A stretch of 13,460 nt of DNA from Pseudomonadota bacterium (GCA_023450535.1 JAEXGX010000353.1:1-13460), one strand, 5' to 3'; positions 1 through 6,266 are shown, counted from the first letter of the stretch. Translations and numbers: made by a program. Notes: generated by a model from the letters alone, not told the origin.

Positions 1-183
1 GGTCATCAGTATACCGTTAGCAAGCAGTGCCGCCCTGCATGTGTCCATCACACTGTTAAGAGTCGCGTAACTGCTTCTGGTGAACGGATTTTCCGCGTCC
101 TTGAGGGCTGGTTGAAGTTGGGACTGCACAGCCAGCAATGCCTTTGCCAGTTCGGTGATGTCCTTAGAGTGATAGGATTCCAT
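1..183 (-). CDS. ERF-family single-strand annealing recombinase, N-terminal part (runs off window)
   Basis: Reading the minus strand from the ATG at 183-181 gives 61 codons without a stop to the window edge. The protein begins MESYHSKDITELAKALLAVQ and continues with LQPALKDAENPFTRSSYATL and VMDTCRAALLANGI. The pattern 'ELAKAL..Q..L..ALKDAENPF..S.YA.L..V...CR..L..NGI' is characteristic of the N-terminal region of ERF proteins (P22 Erf type). These are phage or mobile-element recombinases that anneal complementary single strands. A strong ribosome binding site, AGGAGG (minus strand, 195-190), lies 6 bases before the ATG and fixes the start. The gene follows the terminator of the 311-1804 gene, so it probably has its own promoter within about 200-300 or is read through at low level. 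Only the first third of a typical ERF protein is visible, so integrity cannot be judged. The family call is from recognised motif, not a search. Confidence 0.8.
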   Translation of the reverse strand, partial: MESYHSKDITELAKALLAVQSQLQPALKDAENPFTRSSYATLNSVMDTCRAALLANGILMT

Positions 184-202
184 AGATTGCCTCCTGAAAT
201 GC

Positions 203-237
203 AAAAATCCCCATCCGGCGTGAACCGGACGGGGATT
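203..237 (-). terminator. Rho-independent terminator of the 497-residue gene
   Basis: On the minus strand a 13-base-pair stem (237-225 pairing with 218-206; one pair is a G-U wobble in RNA, the rest Watson-Crick) with a 6-base loop (224-219) is followed by five T (207-203). It lies about 75 bases after the stop of the gene at 311-1804 and just before the ribosome binding site of the ERF gene. On the plus strand the wobble becomes an A-C mismatch, so the structure favours minus-strand transcription. Confidence 0.85.
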
Positions 238-310
238 GTGCGATGTTTTGGGAATTATTCTGCTATTTCAATGGGGTAATATATACACGAACAACACTGA
301 ACTTCATAGG

Positions 311-1804
311 TTACTTTTTTGTGTAGTTGCCCTCAACTATTACGCCCATTCCACATATCAAATCATAAGAATGGGTAATTTCAAGCGCATTTTGCAAGGG
401 TGTTACCTCTATAAAATTACTTCTATCCATTTTTATATCATCATTGGTGCAGATCAATTTTCCACCTTGAGCACTGCATGTGCCTTCAAATTCACACATA
501 TTCCCAGAATCAGGATTGAAGGTTGAGATGGATATAGGCATTCTTTTCGTTGAAGGGTTTGTTGGCGAAAGAATGAGTTGTCCGGTAAAGCCTTCTTGCT
601 GATAGATATATGTTCCAAAAATGGTTTGCTGTTCTTTTTTTCGTGTTGCCGGGCCGACATACGGTGTATCGCGGCGTGCTAAAACAGATTGACGAAATTG
701 TTCGTCAGCCTGTCGCTGTGCCTGAACTCTTTCCAATTCTGCTTGTTTCGCGGCATTCATGGCATCATGCTGATGTTGAATAAATGCCTGTACTTGTTCT
801 GATAATGCCCCATTATACCGTATGGTTTGAATTGTAAAATTTATAGGGGATAATGATTTCAGGGCAAACTGCACTTCGCTATCACCTGAACTTTTATCTG
901 AAGTGACAAATCGAAAGTCGACAAGGCGAAGTTCATTATCTTTTATCGCAGAGGCGAGTTCAAAAGAAGCATTTTGAAGAACTCCATACTTAACACTCTC
1001 TTGAGAAAACTTTTCATAACTAACTTTACCCTGAGCATAGTAATTAGCATTTGAAGTTTTTTCGGGCACCAAGTCCGTTATTTCTCCTCTAGCTGATAAG
1101 GTGATGCGCTCGGCGCGATCATCGAATTTGAAGCCACTTATTTGATATATAACGATGGGCATTTTTTCCCATGAAATTGATATTTCCCTTCTGGAAGGAA
1201 GCACTCCAACTACCTGCAATGCTTTTTTGTCAGCTCTGCTCAAAATATATTTCTTAAAATAATAGTCGAAACCCTTAATACCCGCATTAGGAAGTGTTTC
1301 TGTAAAGTGTTCATTTTGATGAATCTGGCGGAAACCTCTTTTCATTGTGGCCGATGACACCCGTGGTGTTTCTCCCTTGTAGTCAAAACCTAAGAATGCC
1401 GTTTGATAGGATTTCCCATCAGCAGCAATCATAAACTGTGCTACAAGCTCGACTGTGAACCCGGCGGAATCAAGAGACCGTGCAATTTCTTTGAATACGC
1501 TATCAGGCGTACCCGAAAAATGCGGTTTTATCCGTGATAATACAAGGCTGAGGTTCGAATATTTTCCCCTAAATTCAACATACTTCTGGCCCCGATCTGT
1601 TTCGTGAAGCGTCCATTTGCCGTCTTGGCAGTATTGGTAGGTGTCAAAAAGTTTGCCTATGGTCACGCTCCGGTCAGAGGGTAGAGGTGTATCCTTGAGG
1701 TCGGAAATTTCCGATGCCGTAAAAAAGGCGGCATATCCGGCCAGAGGGCAGCCCAAAAGCAGAACGAGGCAACATGTTACGGTTGCAGCAAAAAAGCGTC
1801 TCAT
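311..1804 (-). CDS. Exported protein of unknown function, 497 aa
   Basis: The protein starts MRRFFAATVTCCLVLLLGCP, a basic N-terminus followed by a hydrophobic core, so it is predicted to be exported. LLGC at 16-19 fits a lipobox (lipidation at Cys19), while AGYA-A around 22-26 would suit signal peptidase I; I cannot decide between them. The mature part begins with a region containing 'SVTIGKLFDTYQYC' (46-59) and 'GQKYVEFRGKY' (72-82). A long beta-rich middle (about 120-330) follows, then a charged helical, Gln/Ala/Arg-rich linker (about 335-380) and a C-terminal domain of about 105 residues (393-497) with four cysteines (437, 443, 452, 484). The C-terminal domain opens 'GTYIYQQEGFTGQL' and could be a small disulfide-bonded beta domain. 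I do not recognise a named family. The start ATG at 1804 follows AGGGAG on the minus strand (about 1816-1811). The gene is visibly more AT-rich than the integrase and relaxase genes, consistent with recent acquisition. Confidence 0.75.
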   Translation of the reverse strand: MRRFFAATVTCCLVLLLGCPLAGYAAFFTASEISDLKDTPLPSDRSVTIGKLFDTYQYCQDGKWTLHETDRGQKYVEFRGKYSNLSLVLSRIKPHFSGTPDSVFKEIARSLDSAGFTVELVAQFMIAADGKSYQTAFLGFDYKGETPRVSSATMKRGFRQIHQNEHFTETLPNAGIKGFDYYFKKYILSRADKKALQVVGVLPSRREISISWEKMPIVIYQISGFKFDDRAERITLSARGEITDLVPEKTSNANYYAQGKVSYEKFSQESVKYGVLQNASFELASAIKDNELRLVDFRFVTSDKSSGDSEVQFALKSLSPINFTIQTIRYNGALSEQVQAFIQHQHDAMNAAKQAELERVQAQRQADEQFRQSVLARRDTPYVGPATRKKEQQTIFGTYIYQQEGFTGQLILSPTNPSTKRMPISISTFNPDSGNMCEFEGTCSAQGGKLICTNDDIKMDRSNFIEVTPLQNALEITHSYDLICGMGVIVEGNYTKK

Positions 1805-1893
1805 TTTTTACTCCCTTGCGTACCTCCATCCCGGAAGTGAGCCGAGATGGAAAGTTCATTTCTTACGGAAATTGGCTCCGGCAGCCTCTCTTA

Positions 1894-1967
1894 TTTTTAG
1901 CTTTAAGTCAATAATTCTTAGCTAAAAAGCCGTTCATGACACTCCTAACGCAAGCTATGATTTAGCT
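1894..1967. promoter_or_regulatory. Divergent promoter region with repeated TTAGCT motifs, candidate XRE operator
   Basis: The 181-base gap between the divergent genes at 1804 and 1986 holds a perfect 9-base inverted repeat, TTTTTAGCT (1894-1902) and AGCTAAAAA (1920-1928). A shorter one follows, AGCTA (1953-1957) and TAGCT (1963-1967). The hexamer TTAGCT occurs in the same orientation at 1897-1902, 1918-1923 and 1962-1967. Small XRE repressors commonly bind such symmetric sites beside their own gene. No convincing -10/-35 pair was identified. The operator role is an inference. Confidence 0.45.
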
Positions 1968-1985
1968 GTCAAAAAGGAGTGATTT

Positions 1986-2345
1986 GTGAGTTCCAGAAAA
2001 ATTCAGAAACTGGCCGCTATTGTCGGCACAAACATAGCCCGCCGGAGAAAAGCCGTTGGGCTGACCCAGGAGCAGCTTGCGGAAAAGCTCAGTATCAGCG
2101 GAGCATCCCTGTCCAGAATCGAAAAAGGCATGGCCGCGCCACGATTCCCCAGACTGGAAGAACTGGCCGAAATTTTAGGCTGCCACGTTGCGGATTTGTT
2201 CAGGAAGGAAGGGGATCCCCTCAGCGTGAAGCTGGATACGGTGGAAGATATGCTCCGGTCTCTACCGGCCAGTACGCAGGAAGACTTAGTATATCTGATG
2301 ATTACGGCTATTCAGACCGTCAAAAAGAGCCGGATGGAACCGTAA
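1986..2345 (+). CDS. XRE-family helix-turn-helix transcriptional regulator, 119 aa
   Basis: This is a small DNA-binding repressor-type protein of the lambda Cro/P22 C2 (XRE) fold. The HTH spans about residues 15-72: 'RRRKAVGLTQEQLAEKL' supplies the helix leading into the turn and 'SGASLSRIEKG' (39-49) the recognition helix. A further helix (LEELAEILGCHVADLF, 57-72) is typical of the family. Residues 80-119 are a short helical tail, possibly for dimerisation. The start is GTG at 1986, chosen because AAGGAGT at 1974-1980 is correctly spaced and the HTH begins soon after; an upstream GTG at 1979 is in another frame. It is divergent from the exported-protein gene and probably controls it and/or itself through the repeated TTAGCT motifs. 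There is no peptidase or toxin partner domain, so a phage-type repressor or orphan regulator are the main alternatives. Confidence 0.88.
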   Translation: MSSRKIQKLAAIVGTNIARRRKAVGLTQEQLAEKLSISGASLSRIEKGMAAPRFPRLEELAEILGCHVADLFRKEGDPLSVKLDTVEDMLRSLPASTQEDLVYLMITAIQTVKKSRMEP

Positions 2346-2478
2346 TATAGAGAGATAGTCAAAGTTTGAATTGAACACATGATTGATATGCAAGAGTAAA
2401 ATTACCTGCCCAGTATTTATTGTATCTTTTTAGAGTATATCGCGCTTAAAAATATTGGCCAGCTGGATCCTATGTTCT
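2346..2478. other. Non-coding, AT-rich intergenic stretch
   Basis: This is the AT-rich part of the gap between the regulator gene and the Rad50-like gene. I see no plausible open frame with a ribosome binding site, no RNA gene and no convincing terminator with a T-run. Together with the structured block that follows, it makes a 253-base gene-free interval. Confidence 0.5.
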
Positions 2479-2601
2479 GACTCGCAGGTTTCACGAGTCT
2501 GCCGGAGTTTTACGCCACAAGCGAATTGCGGCTGCTCCGGCGTCGCGACGGAGTCTCGCCTTACTCGACTTCATAGCGCATTTCAACGGTGAAATGCTCT
2601 A
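2479..2601. repeat. Block of three inverted repeats, likely dispersed intergenic/REP- or MITE-like element
   Basis: Three palindromic units follow one another: GACTCG (2479-2484) with CGAGTC (2494-2499); GCCGGAG (2501-2507) with CTCCGGC (2535-2541); and GCATTTCA (2578-2585) with TGAAATGC (2590-2597) around a 4-base loop. The last can be extended to TAG...CTA (2574-2576 and 2599-2601) with one mismatch, giving a 12-base arm. A perfect 10-base palindrome CGTCGCGACG sits at 2541-2550. Local GC is much higher than in the genes on either side. None of the hairpins is followed by a T-run in either direction, so this does not look like a standard terminator. A dispersed repeat is the best reading but needs a genome-wide comparison. 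Confidence 0.5.
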
Positions 2602-3759
2602 GTGCTCTCTATTCCCATGAAGAGGTATAAATCCATACCTACCTTGATTTGTCTTAGTAAAAATTATAAGATTAATCTTATTAGAAGTCACGAGATTATT
2701 CGGCGGATCTTCATTTTCAATAATAATAACCTGAACATCGCGAAATGAACTAGCAATATCATTATAAAAGGAGTCTTTTACATCCACAGATATATTTTTT
2801 TCGTCAGGCGCTGGCTCTCTATACACAACCAACGGAGAATCAATAATAAGAAAATTGGGGTAAGGCATTTTTTTACGCCAGCATATGTTGAGAAGAGCTA
2901 AAGAAAATGCGGCATGTATTATTGCACGAACGCCTTTACCATGACTAGCTCTATGCCGACCTCCAATTACTACATCCCAGTTTGTTTCACTGAAAGTAAC
3001 CCTTCCTGCATTGGGGAAATGCCATGCTTTTAAGCGATCTTCAACTTCAAGAGAAAATTCTTCAAGAGGTCTGGCTGTAATAAAGTTGTTGCCAGTTACC
3101 TCCTGTTCAATGGTTTGTTCTGCTTTTGCAATTTCCTCAAATAATCCACTGAACTCGTTGCGGCGGTCTAATATCTCAAGTGCTTTTTTTATAGATTCCT
3201 CTTTTTTATGCATTTCACGGTAATCATTCACTATTCTAGATAGTTTTGGTTTTAAAATTTTTTCTATTTCATCAGTGATAGATTTTAAATTGGATTCTAA
3301 TGTTATTTTGTATGCTCTCTTTTCTTCAATATTCGTTTGTATATCTATTTGTGTTACTTTCAAATCAGACAATAGAGCGTGAAGTTTATTTAGTTCGCTT
3401 AAACATGACTTTGAAATCATTTCTGGATTCATTAATGCATCTTGACGTAAAATATCATGATATTTTGCAAGAGAACCGCACACAGAGCAATATCCAAGCC
3501 CTATCTCCAATAATCTTCCACCAGTTTCCGTAATTGCTTCAAGTCTACGGATATCTGAATTATATTGTTTTTCAAGAATTGCAAAACGACTTTGTAATTC
3601 TACCAAAACACCTAGTTGTGATTCTACGTGTTTTATTTGTTCCCAAGATTGCTTTCTGCGCTCTTCCATATCAGATACAGAGCGTTGAGCAACACTTAAT
3701 GCGGCAGAGACCTTTTCATAGCTTCCTTCGAGAACATCTAGTTGTTCTTGAAGAATCAT
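2599..3759 (-). CDS. Rad50/SMC-like zinc-hook ATPase, C-terminal part (N-terminal Walker A half missing)
   Basis: The 386-residue product is coiled coil from its first residues (about 1-85 and 105-220, Glu/Lys/Leu-rich), interrupted by a zinc-hook-like CSVC (Cys91, Cys94). The C-terminal ABC-type lobe follows, with a signature-like 'SHGKGVRAI' (272-280), a Walker B-like 'FLIIDSP' (303-309, Asp307) and a final strand 'DVQVIIIENEDPP' (341-353). These are features of the C-terminal half of Rad50/SbcC-like DNA-associated ATPases, several of which belong to anti-phage loci. The family also needs an N-terminal Walker A lobe of some 200 residues, which is absent. An in-frame TGA (minus strand, 3765-3763) lies two codons before the ATG, no Shine-Dalgarno is visible, and upstream frames to 3930 are non-coding. 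I therefore read it as 5'-truncated and probably non-functional alone. It is strongly AT-rich, faces away from the integrase gene 171 bases off, and its TAG stop lies inside a palindromic repeat. Confidence 0.7.
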   Translation of the reverse strand: MILQEQLDVLEGSYEKVSAALSVAQRSVSDMEERRKQSWEQIKHVESQLGVLVELQSRFAILEKQYNSDIRRLEAITETGGRLLEIGLGYCSVCGSLAKYHDILRQDALMNPEMISKSCLSELNKLHALLSDLKVTQIDIQTNIEEKRAYKITLESNLKSITDEIEKILKPKLSRIVNDYREMHKKEESIKKALEILDRRNEFSGLFEEIAKAEQTIEQEVTGNNFITARPLEEFSLEVEDRLKAWHFPNAGRVTFSETNWDVVIGGRHRASHGKGVRAIIHAAFSLALLNICWRKKMPYPNFLIIDSPLVVYREPAPDEKNISVDVKDSFYNDIASSFRDVQVIIIENEDPPNNLVTSNKINLIIFTKTNQGRYGFIPLHGNREH

Positions 3760-3869
3760 AATTCAAATTTCTATGGATTTATATATGTACATTTTATATT
3801 TTATTTCAGTAAATTATAAAAAATATTATCCAATACAATCCAGCCATACACCTTGACATCCAGCATATA

Positions 3870-3893
3870 TAGGGGTCAATTTAGGGGTTATAT
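3870..3893 (+). promoter_or_regulatory. Tandem 12-base repeats upstream of integrase, candidate arm-type binding sites
   Basis: TAGGGGTCAATT (3870-3881) is followed directly by TAGGGGTTATAT (3882-3893), identical over the first seven bases and at the ninth. They lie 37 bases before the integrase ATG. Short direct repeats in this position are often arm-type sites bound by P4-type integrases or by their regulators. A TTGACA-like -35 at 3853-3858 precedes them, but no good -10 is found at 16-18 bases, so the promoter is not assigned. Functional role is inference. Confidence 0.4.
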
Positions 3894-3930
3894 TGAAGAG
3901 TGAATTTACAAAACTCAGGAGGAATCCCAC

Positions 3931-5175
3931 ATGGCCAGACTTGTAAAACCGCTCACCGCCACTCAGGTGCATAACGCGAAGCCCAAGGACGCCCCCTATA
4001 AGCTGTTTGATGGCGGAGGGCTGTTCCTGCATGTTACCCCAAGCGGCGGCAAACACTGGAAAATGAAGTATCGACAGGCCAACGGCAAAGAAAGCCTGCT
4101 GTCCTTCGGCGCATATCCCGAAGTTTCTCTAGAGCAGGCCCGGCGCAAGCGCGATGAAGCGAGAATGCAGAAGGCGGCGGGCAAAGACCCCGGCGAGATG
4201 AAACGGCAGGAAAAGGCCGAACTGGAATCCATCAGCAAAAATTCTTTTGGCGCTCTGGCCGCCAAATGGATGGAGCTTGCCGCCACCAAGGTGGCGCCGC
4301 AAACCATGCGAACCTACAGAGGCATCATGGAAAAATATCTTCTGCCGGGCCTTGGCGACAGGCACATCAAGAATATTCGTCCCGCCGAAATTCTTGTTCC
4401 CATGCGTGAACTGGAAAAACGAGGGAAGACCGCCACCTGCAAAAAGGCTTGCCAGATTTGCAGTCAGGTTATGCAGTACGCCATTGCAATGGGTGCTCTC
4501 GAAATCGACCCCATTCCCTCCCTCCGTATTCTGCTGCAAACCCATAAGGTAACGCACCGCTCCACTATCCTTGACCCGCTTGAACTTGGAAAATTGCTTG
4601 TAAAAATTGATGAATATGGACAGCAAAAAGGCTATTTCGCCGTGCGCTACGCATTGCAAATAATACCGTATATTTTTGTCCGCACCAATGAGCTTATCAA
4701 CGCCAGATGGGAACAGATAAATTTCGAGACATGCGAATGGCGCTATACGGTCAGCAAAACGAATACGCCGCATGTTGTACCGCTTGCCCCCCAAGTCATG
4801 ACCATTTTGGAAAAACTGAAAATCGGCACAGGCAATGGGGCGTTACTCTTTCCCAATATGCGCGATTACACACACCCTATCAGCGAAGTAACCATGATCG
4901 GCGCATTGCGGCGCATGGGCTATACGCCTCAGGAAATGTGTATTCATGGTTTCCGTGCCACCGCCAGAACCCTTTTGGAGGAAGTGTTGCACGAACGGTA
5001 TGACCTGATTGAACACCAGCTTGCCCATACAGTCCGCGACCCCAATGGCCGAGCCTACAACCGCACCCAACACCTTGAAGAACGCCGCCGCATGATGAAC
5101 AGGTGGGCGGACTATCTGGACAGCCTACGGGAAAAGGCTCGTCATTCGGCAAGCGCAATTTCTGAAACCACATAA
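3931..5175 (+). CDS. int: P4-type tyrosine site-specific recombinase (integrase), 414 aa
   Basis: It catalyses integration and excision of the element by strand exchange through a covalent 3'-phosphotyrosine. Residues about 6-85 form the arm-binding domain of the DUF4102 type ('LFDGGGLFLHVTPSGGKHW', then 'SFGAYPEVSLEQAR'). Residues about 105-200 form the SAM-like core-binding domain, and the rest is the catalytic domain. The catalytic set is visible: Arg251 in 'VRTNEL', Lys276 in 'SKTNTPHVVPL', His339-x-x-Arg342 in 'IHGFRATAR', a His in 'HQLAH' (362/366) and the nucleophile Tyr376 in 'GRAYNRT'. Length is normal for the family and the gene looks intact. The ATG at 3931 follows an AGGAGG at 3919-3924. 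It is followed 16 bases later by the AlpA-like gene, likely in the same transcript. Relatives usually insert at tRNA 3' ends, yet no tRNA is visible beside it here. Confidence 0.93.
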   Translation: MARLVKPLTATQVHNAKPKDAPYKLFDGGGLFLHVTPSGGKHWKMKYRQANGKESLLSFGAYPEVSLEQARRKRDEARMQKAAGKDPGEMKRQEKAELESISKNSFGALAAKWMELAATKVAPQTMRTYRGIMEKYLLPGLGDRHIKNIRPAEILVPMRELEKRGKTATCKKACQICSQVMQYAIAMGALEIDPIPSLRILLQTHKVTHRSTILDPLELGKLLVKIDEYGQQKGYFAVRYALQIIPYIFVRTNELINARWEQINFETCEWRYTVSKTNTPHVVPLAPQVMTILEKLKIGTGNGALLFPNMRDYTHPISEVTMIGALRRMGYTPQEMCIHGFRATARTLLEEVLHERYDLIEHQLAHTVRDPNGRAYNRTQHLEERRRMMNRWADYLDSLREKARHSASAISETT

Positions 5176-5191
5176 CCCAAAGGTACAAGCC

Positions 5192-5419
5192 ATGACAGAA
5201 GAAAAAACGAACTGCGTCTTTTTACGTCTTCCCCAAGTGTTGGAAATCTTCCCCATCAGCAAAAGCGCATGGTGGCAGGGCTGCAAGGAAGGCCGTTTTC
5301 CCAAACCGATAAAGCTGGGGCCGCGCACTTCGGTATGGCGATCTTCCGACATCACCGCCCTCATCAAACAGCTTTCTCTGCAATCTGTTCAGGAGGAAAA
5401 CACCGGGGCGCGGAAATAA
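5192..5419 (+). CDS. AlpA-family HTH protein / excisionase-like regulator, 75 aa
   Basis: This small MerR/AlpA-type winged-helix DNA-binding protein is the class found beside P4-type integrases, where it activates integrase expression and/or acts as an excisionase. Residues 11-30 ('LRLPQVLEIFPISKSAWWQG') give the HTH, followed by the family-typical 'GRFPKPIKLGPRTSVWRSSD' wing (34-53) and a last helix (54-62). It starts 16 bases after the integrase stop; the Shine-Dalgarno is weak (AAAGGT at about 5179-5184), suggesting low or coupled expression. It is followed at once by a bidirectional terminator, which marks it as the end of the integration transcript. Confidence 0.85.
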   Translation: MTEEKTNCVFLRLPQVLEIFPISKSAWWQGCKEGRFPKPIKLGPRTSVWRSSDITALIKQLSLQSVQEENTGARK

Positions 5420-5448
5420 AATGAATACACCATCCGACCCATTCCCAA

Positions 5449-5495
5449 AAGGCGGCGCGACCAAGGCATGAACCTTGACCGCGCCGCTTCTTTTT
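5449..5495. terminator. Bidirectional intrinsic terminator between convergent genes
   Basis: A GC-rich stem pairs CGGCGCG (5453-5459) with CGCGCCG (5480-5486) and CAAGG (5462-5466) with CCTTG (5473-5477), around a 2x2 internal loop and a 6-base apical loop. Outer pairs add 5450-5452 with 5487-5489. On the plus strand it runs into CTTTTT (5490-5495), ending the integrase-AlpA transcript; on the minus strand it runs into TTTT (5450-5447), ending the accessory mobilization gene. A 16-codon frame (5421-5471) overlaps the stem and is probably chance. Confidence 0.8.
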
Positions 5496-5498
5496 GTA

Positions 5499-5837
5499 TC
5501 ATCCCCCGCCTGCGCTTCCCCATTCCCCATTGCTGTTGCCTTCATGTGACGGGGGTGTGTCTTCTTCGGCTCCATCCCGTTCTCTTACCGGCTCCAAGCC
5601 GGAAGCCTTGTCAAACAGAGCCTTCAACTTCGTGAGCGGAACAGATACCCCGGTATCCGCGAGCAAATCCCGTATGTCCCGCAGCGTGTAGCCCTGCCGC
5701 ATGGCCTTTCTGATGTCGTTGACCAGAAATTCCGCGATTTCCCCGCGTGTCTTCCCTGCCTCTTTCACCGGGAGACTTCGGAGTTTTTTCCGGACGGCCT
5801 CTATCTGTTCGAGCGTGTAGCGTCGAGCCGTTGCCAT
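5499..5837 (-). CDS. TraK-like accessory mobilization (relaxosome) protein, 112 aa
   Basis: The product opens 'MATARRYTLEQIEAVRKKLR' and has a second helical repeat, 'MRQGYTLRDIRDLLADTGVSV' around 46-66. Both are reminiscent of small accessory proteins encoded divergently from TraJ/TraI in RP4-like and pTF-FC2-like mobilization regions, where the product binds and bends oriT DNA. The tail from about 80 is acidic then Gly/Ser-rich and probably unstructured. I start it at the ATG at 5837 because AAGGAAGG (5854-5847) is correctly spaced; in-frame GTG and ATG codons at 5846 and 5843 would place that site too close. It is transcribed away from the oriT region, convergent with the AlpA gene. The TraK-like assignment rests on position and weak motif similarity. 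Confidence 0.6.
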   Translation of the reverse strand: MATARRYTLEQIEAVRKKLRSLPVKEAGKTRGEIAEFLVNDIRKAMRQGYTLRDIRDLLADTGVSVPLTKLKALFDKASGLEPVRERDGAEEDTPPSHEGNSNGEWGSAGGG

Positions 5838-5936
5838 AAGCATCACCTTCCTTGTCGTATTCCTTTCCGCTTACCACATTGAGGACGTTATTTACAACTA
5901 AAGCTCATGGACGGTAATGCACTGTAGAGTATTTTT

Positions 5937-5964
5937 GTAATACACAGAAAACAAATATGGACAA
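5937..5964 (-). promoter_or_regulatory. Candidate sigma-70 promoter of the TraK-like gene
   Basis: On the minus strand TTGTCC (5964-5959) and TATTAC (5942-5937) are separated by 16 bases in an AT-rich tract about 100 bases before the start codon. It matches the consensus partially (4 of 6 in each box). It is offered as the best candidate only. Confidence 0.3.
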
Positions 5965-6004
5965 ATAATTTTTCTTGTCTCTGCATTCATAGTTTGATTT
6001 TATT

Positions 6005-6023
6005 TTTGAACTCAGCGTTCAAA
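6005..6023. promoter_or_regulatory. Perfect inverted repeat in the oriT/mob intergenic region, candidate operator
   Basis: TTTGAAC (6005-6011) and GTTCAAA (6017-6023) form a perfect 7-base inverted repeat around a 5-base centre, within AT-rich DNA between the divergent mobilization genes. It could be an operator for a relaxosome protein acting as autorepressor, as known for other relaxosome components. There is no direct evidence of protein binding. Confidence 0.35.
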
Positions 6024-6117
6024 GAAAAACAATACAGTCTTTTTGCTTTTTTCTCTGGCCTTCAAGGTAATTCTTTATCTATGCTTGCGCCAAAATCAGA
6101 AGCACAGCGCGGGCAAT

Positions 6118-6266
6118 GCTTCCCCCGAAGCAATGAACGGCCGTTCCCAAAACCGCCGGGAGTTCTTCCTTACAGGATGGTAGCTGTCTGACGCCAGCCA
6201 GCATCCTGCCAAAGGCTCCGCCTCTGGACTCCAAAAGAGCGTTCGGCGCTGCGCTTCTCACGCTCT
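6118..6266 (+). other. oriT: Predicted origin of transfer (oriT) with RP4-type nic core
   Basis: The core is an imperfect inverted repeat, 6173-6186 against 6195-6208 (12 of 14 positions pair, 8-base centre). Its outer ends both read CATCCTG on the outgoing strand, matching the RP4-family nic consensus YATCCTG^Y. The plus-strand candidate nick is between 6208 and 6209 (CATCCTG^CC) and the minus-strand candidate between 6173 and 6172 (CATCCTG^TA). Flanking structure includes a hairpin TGCTTC/GAAGCA (6117-6132), a perfect 12-base palindrome GAACGGCCGTTC (6135-6146) and AGAGCG/CGCTCT (6236-6241 and 6261-6266). The site lies between the divergent TraK-like gene and the MobC-relaxase pair, exactly where RP4-type systems keep oriT. 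Which strand is nicked cannot be settled from sequence alone. Confidence 0.7.

Noticed and set aside
2479..2601. Possible tRNA or tmRNA serving as integration site
   Set aside because: The palindromes do not fit a cloverleaf, there is no T-loop GTTCGA-type sequence and no CCA-proximal acceptor pairing.
3853..3881. sigma-70 promoter for the integrase with TTGACA at 3853-3858
   Set aside because: No acceptable -10 box at 16-18 bases; the TATATA at 3866-3871 is too close. Left unassigned.
4129..4794. Long open frame on the minus strand, 221 codons
   Set aside because: It is antisense to the integrase gene, whose catalytic motifs are intact; it has no ribosome binding site and its translation is unlike a folded protein.
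6135..6146. GAACGGCCGTTC palindrome as a LexA or other named operator
   Set aside because: It does not match a known operator consensus; kept only as part of the oriT-region structure.
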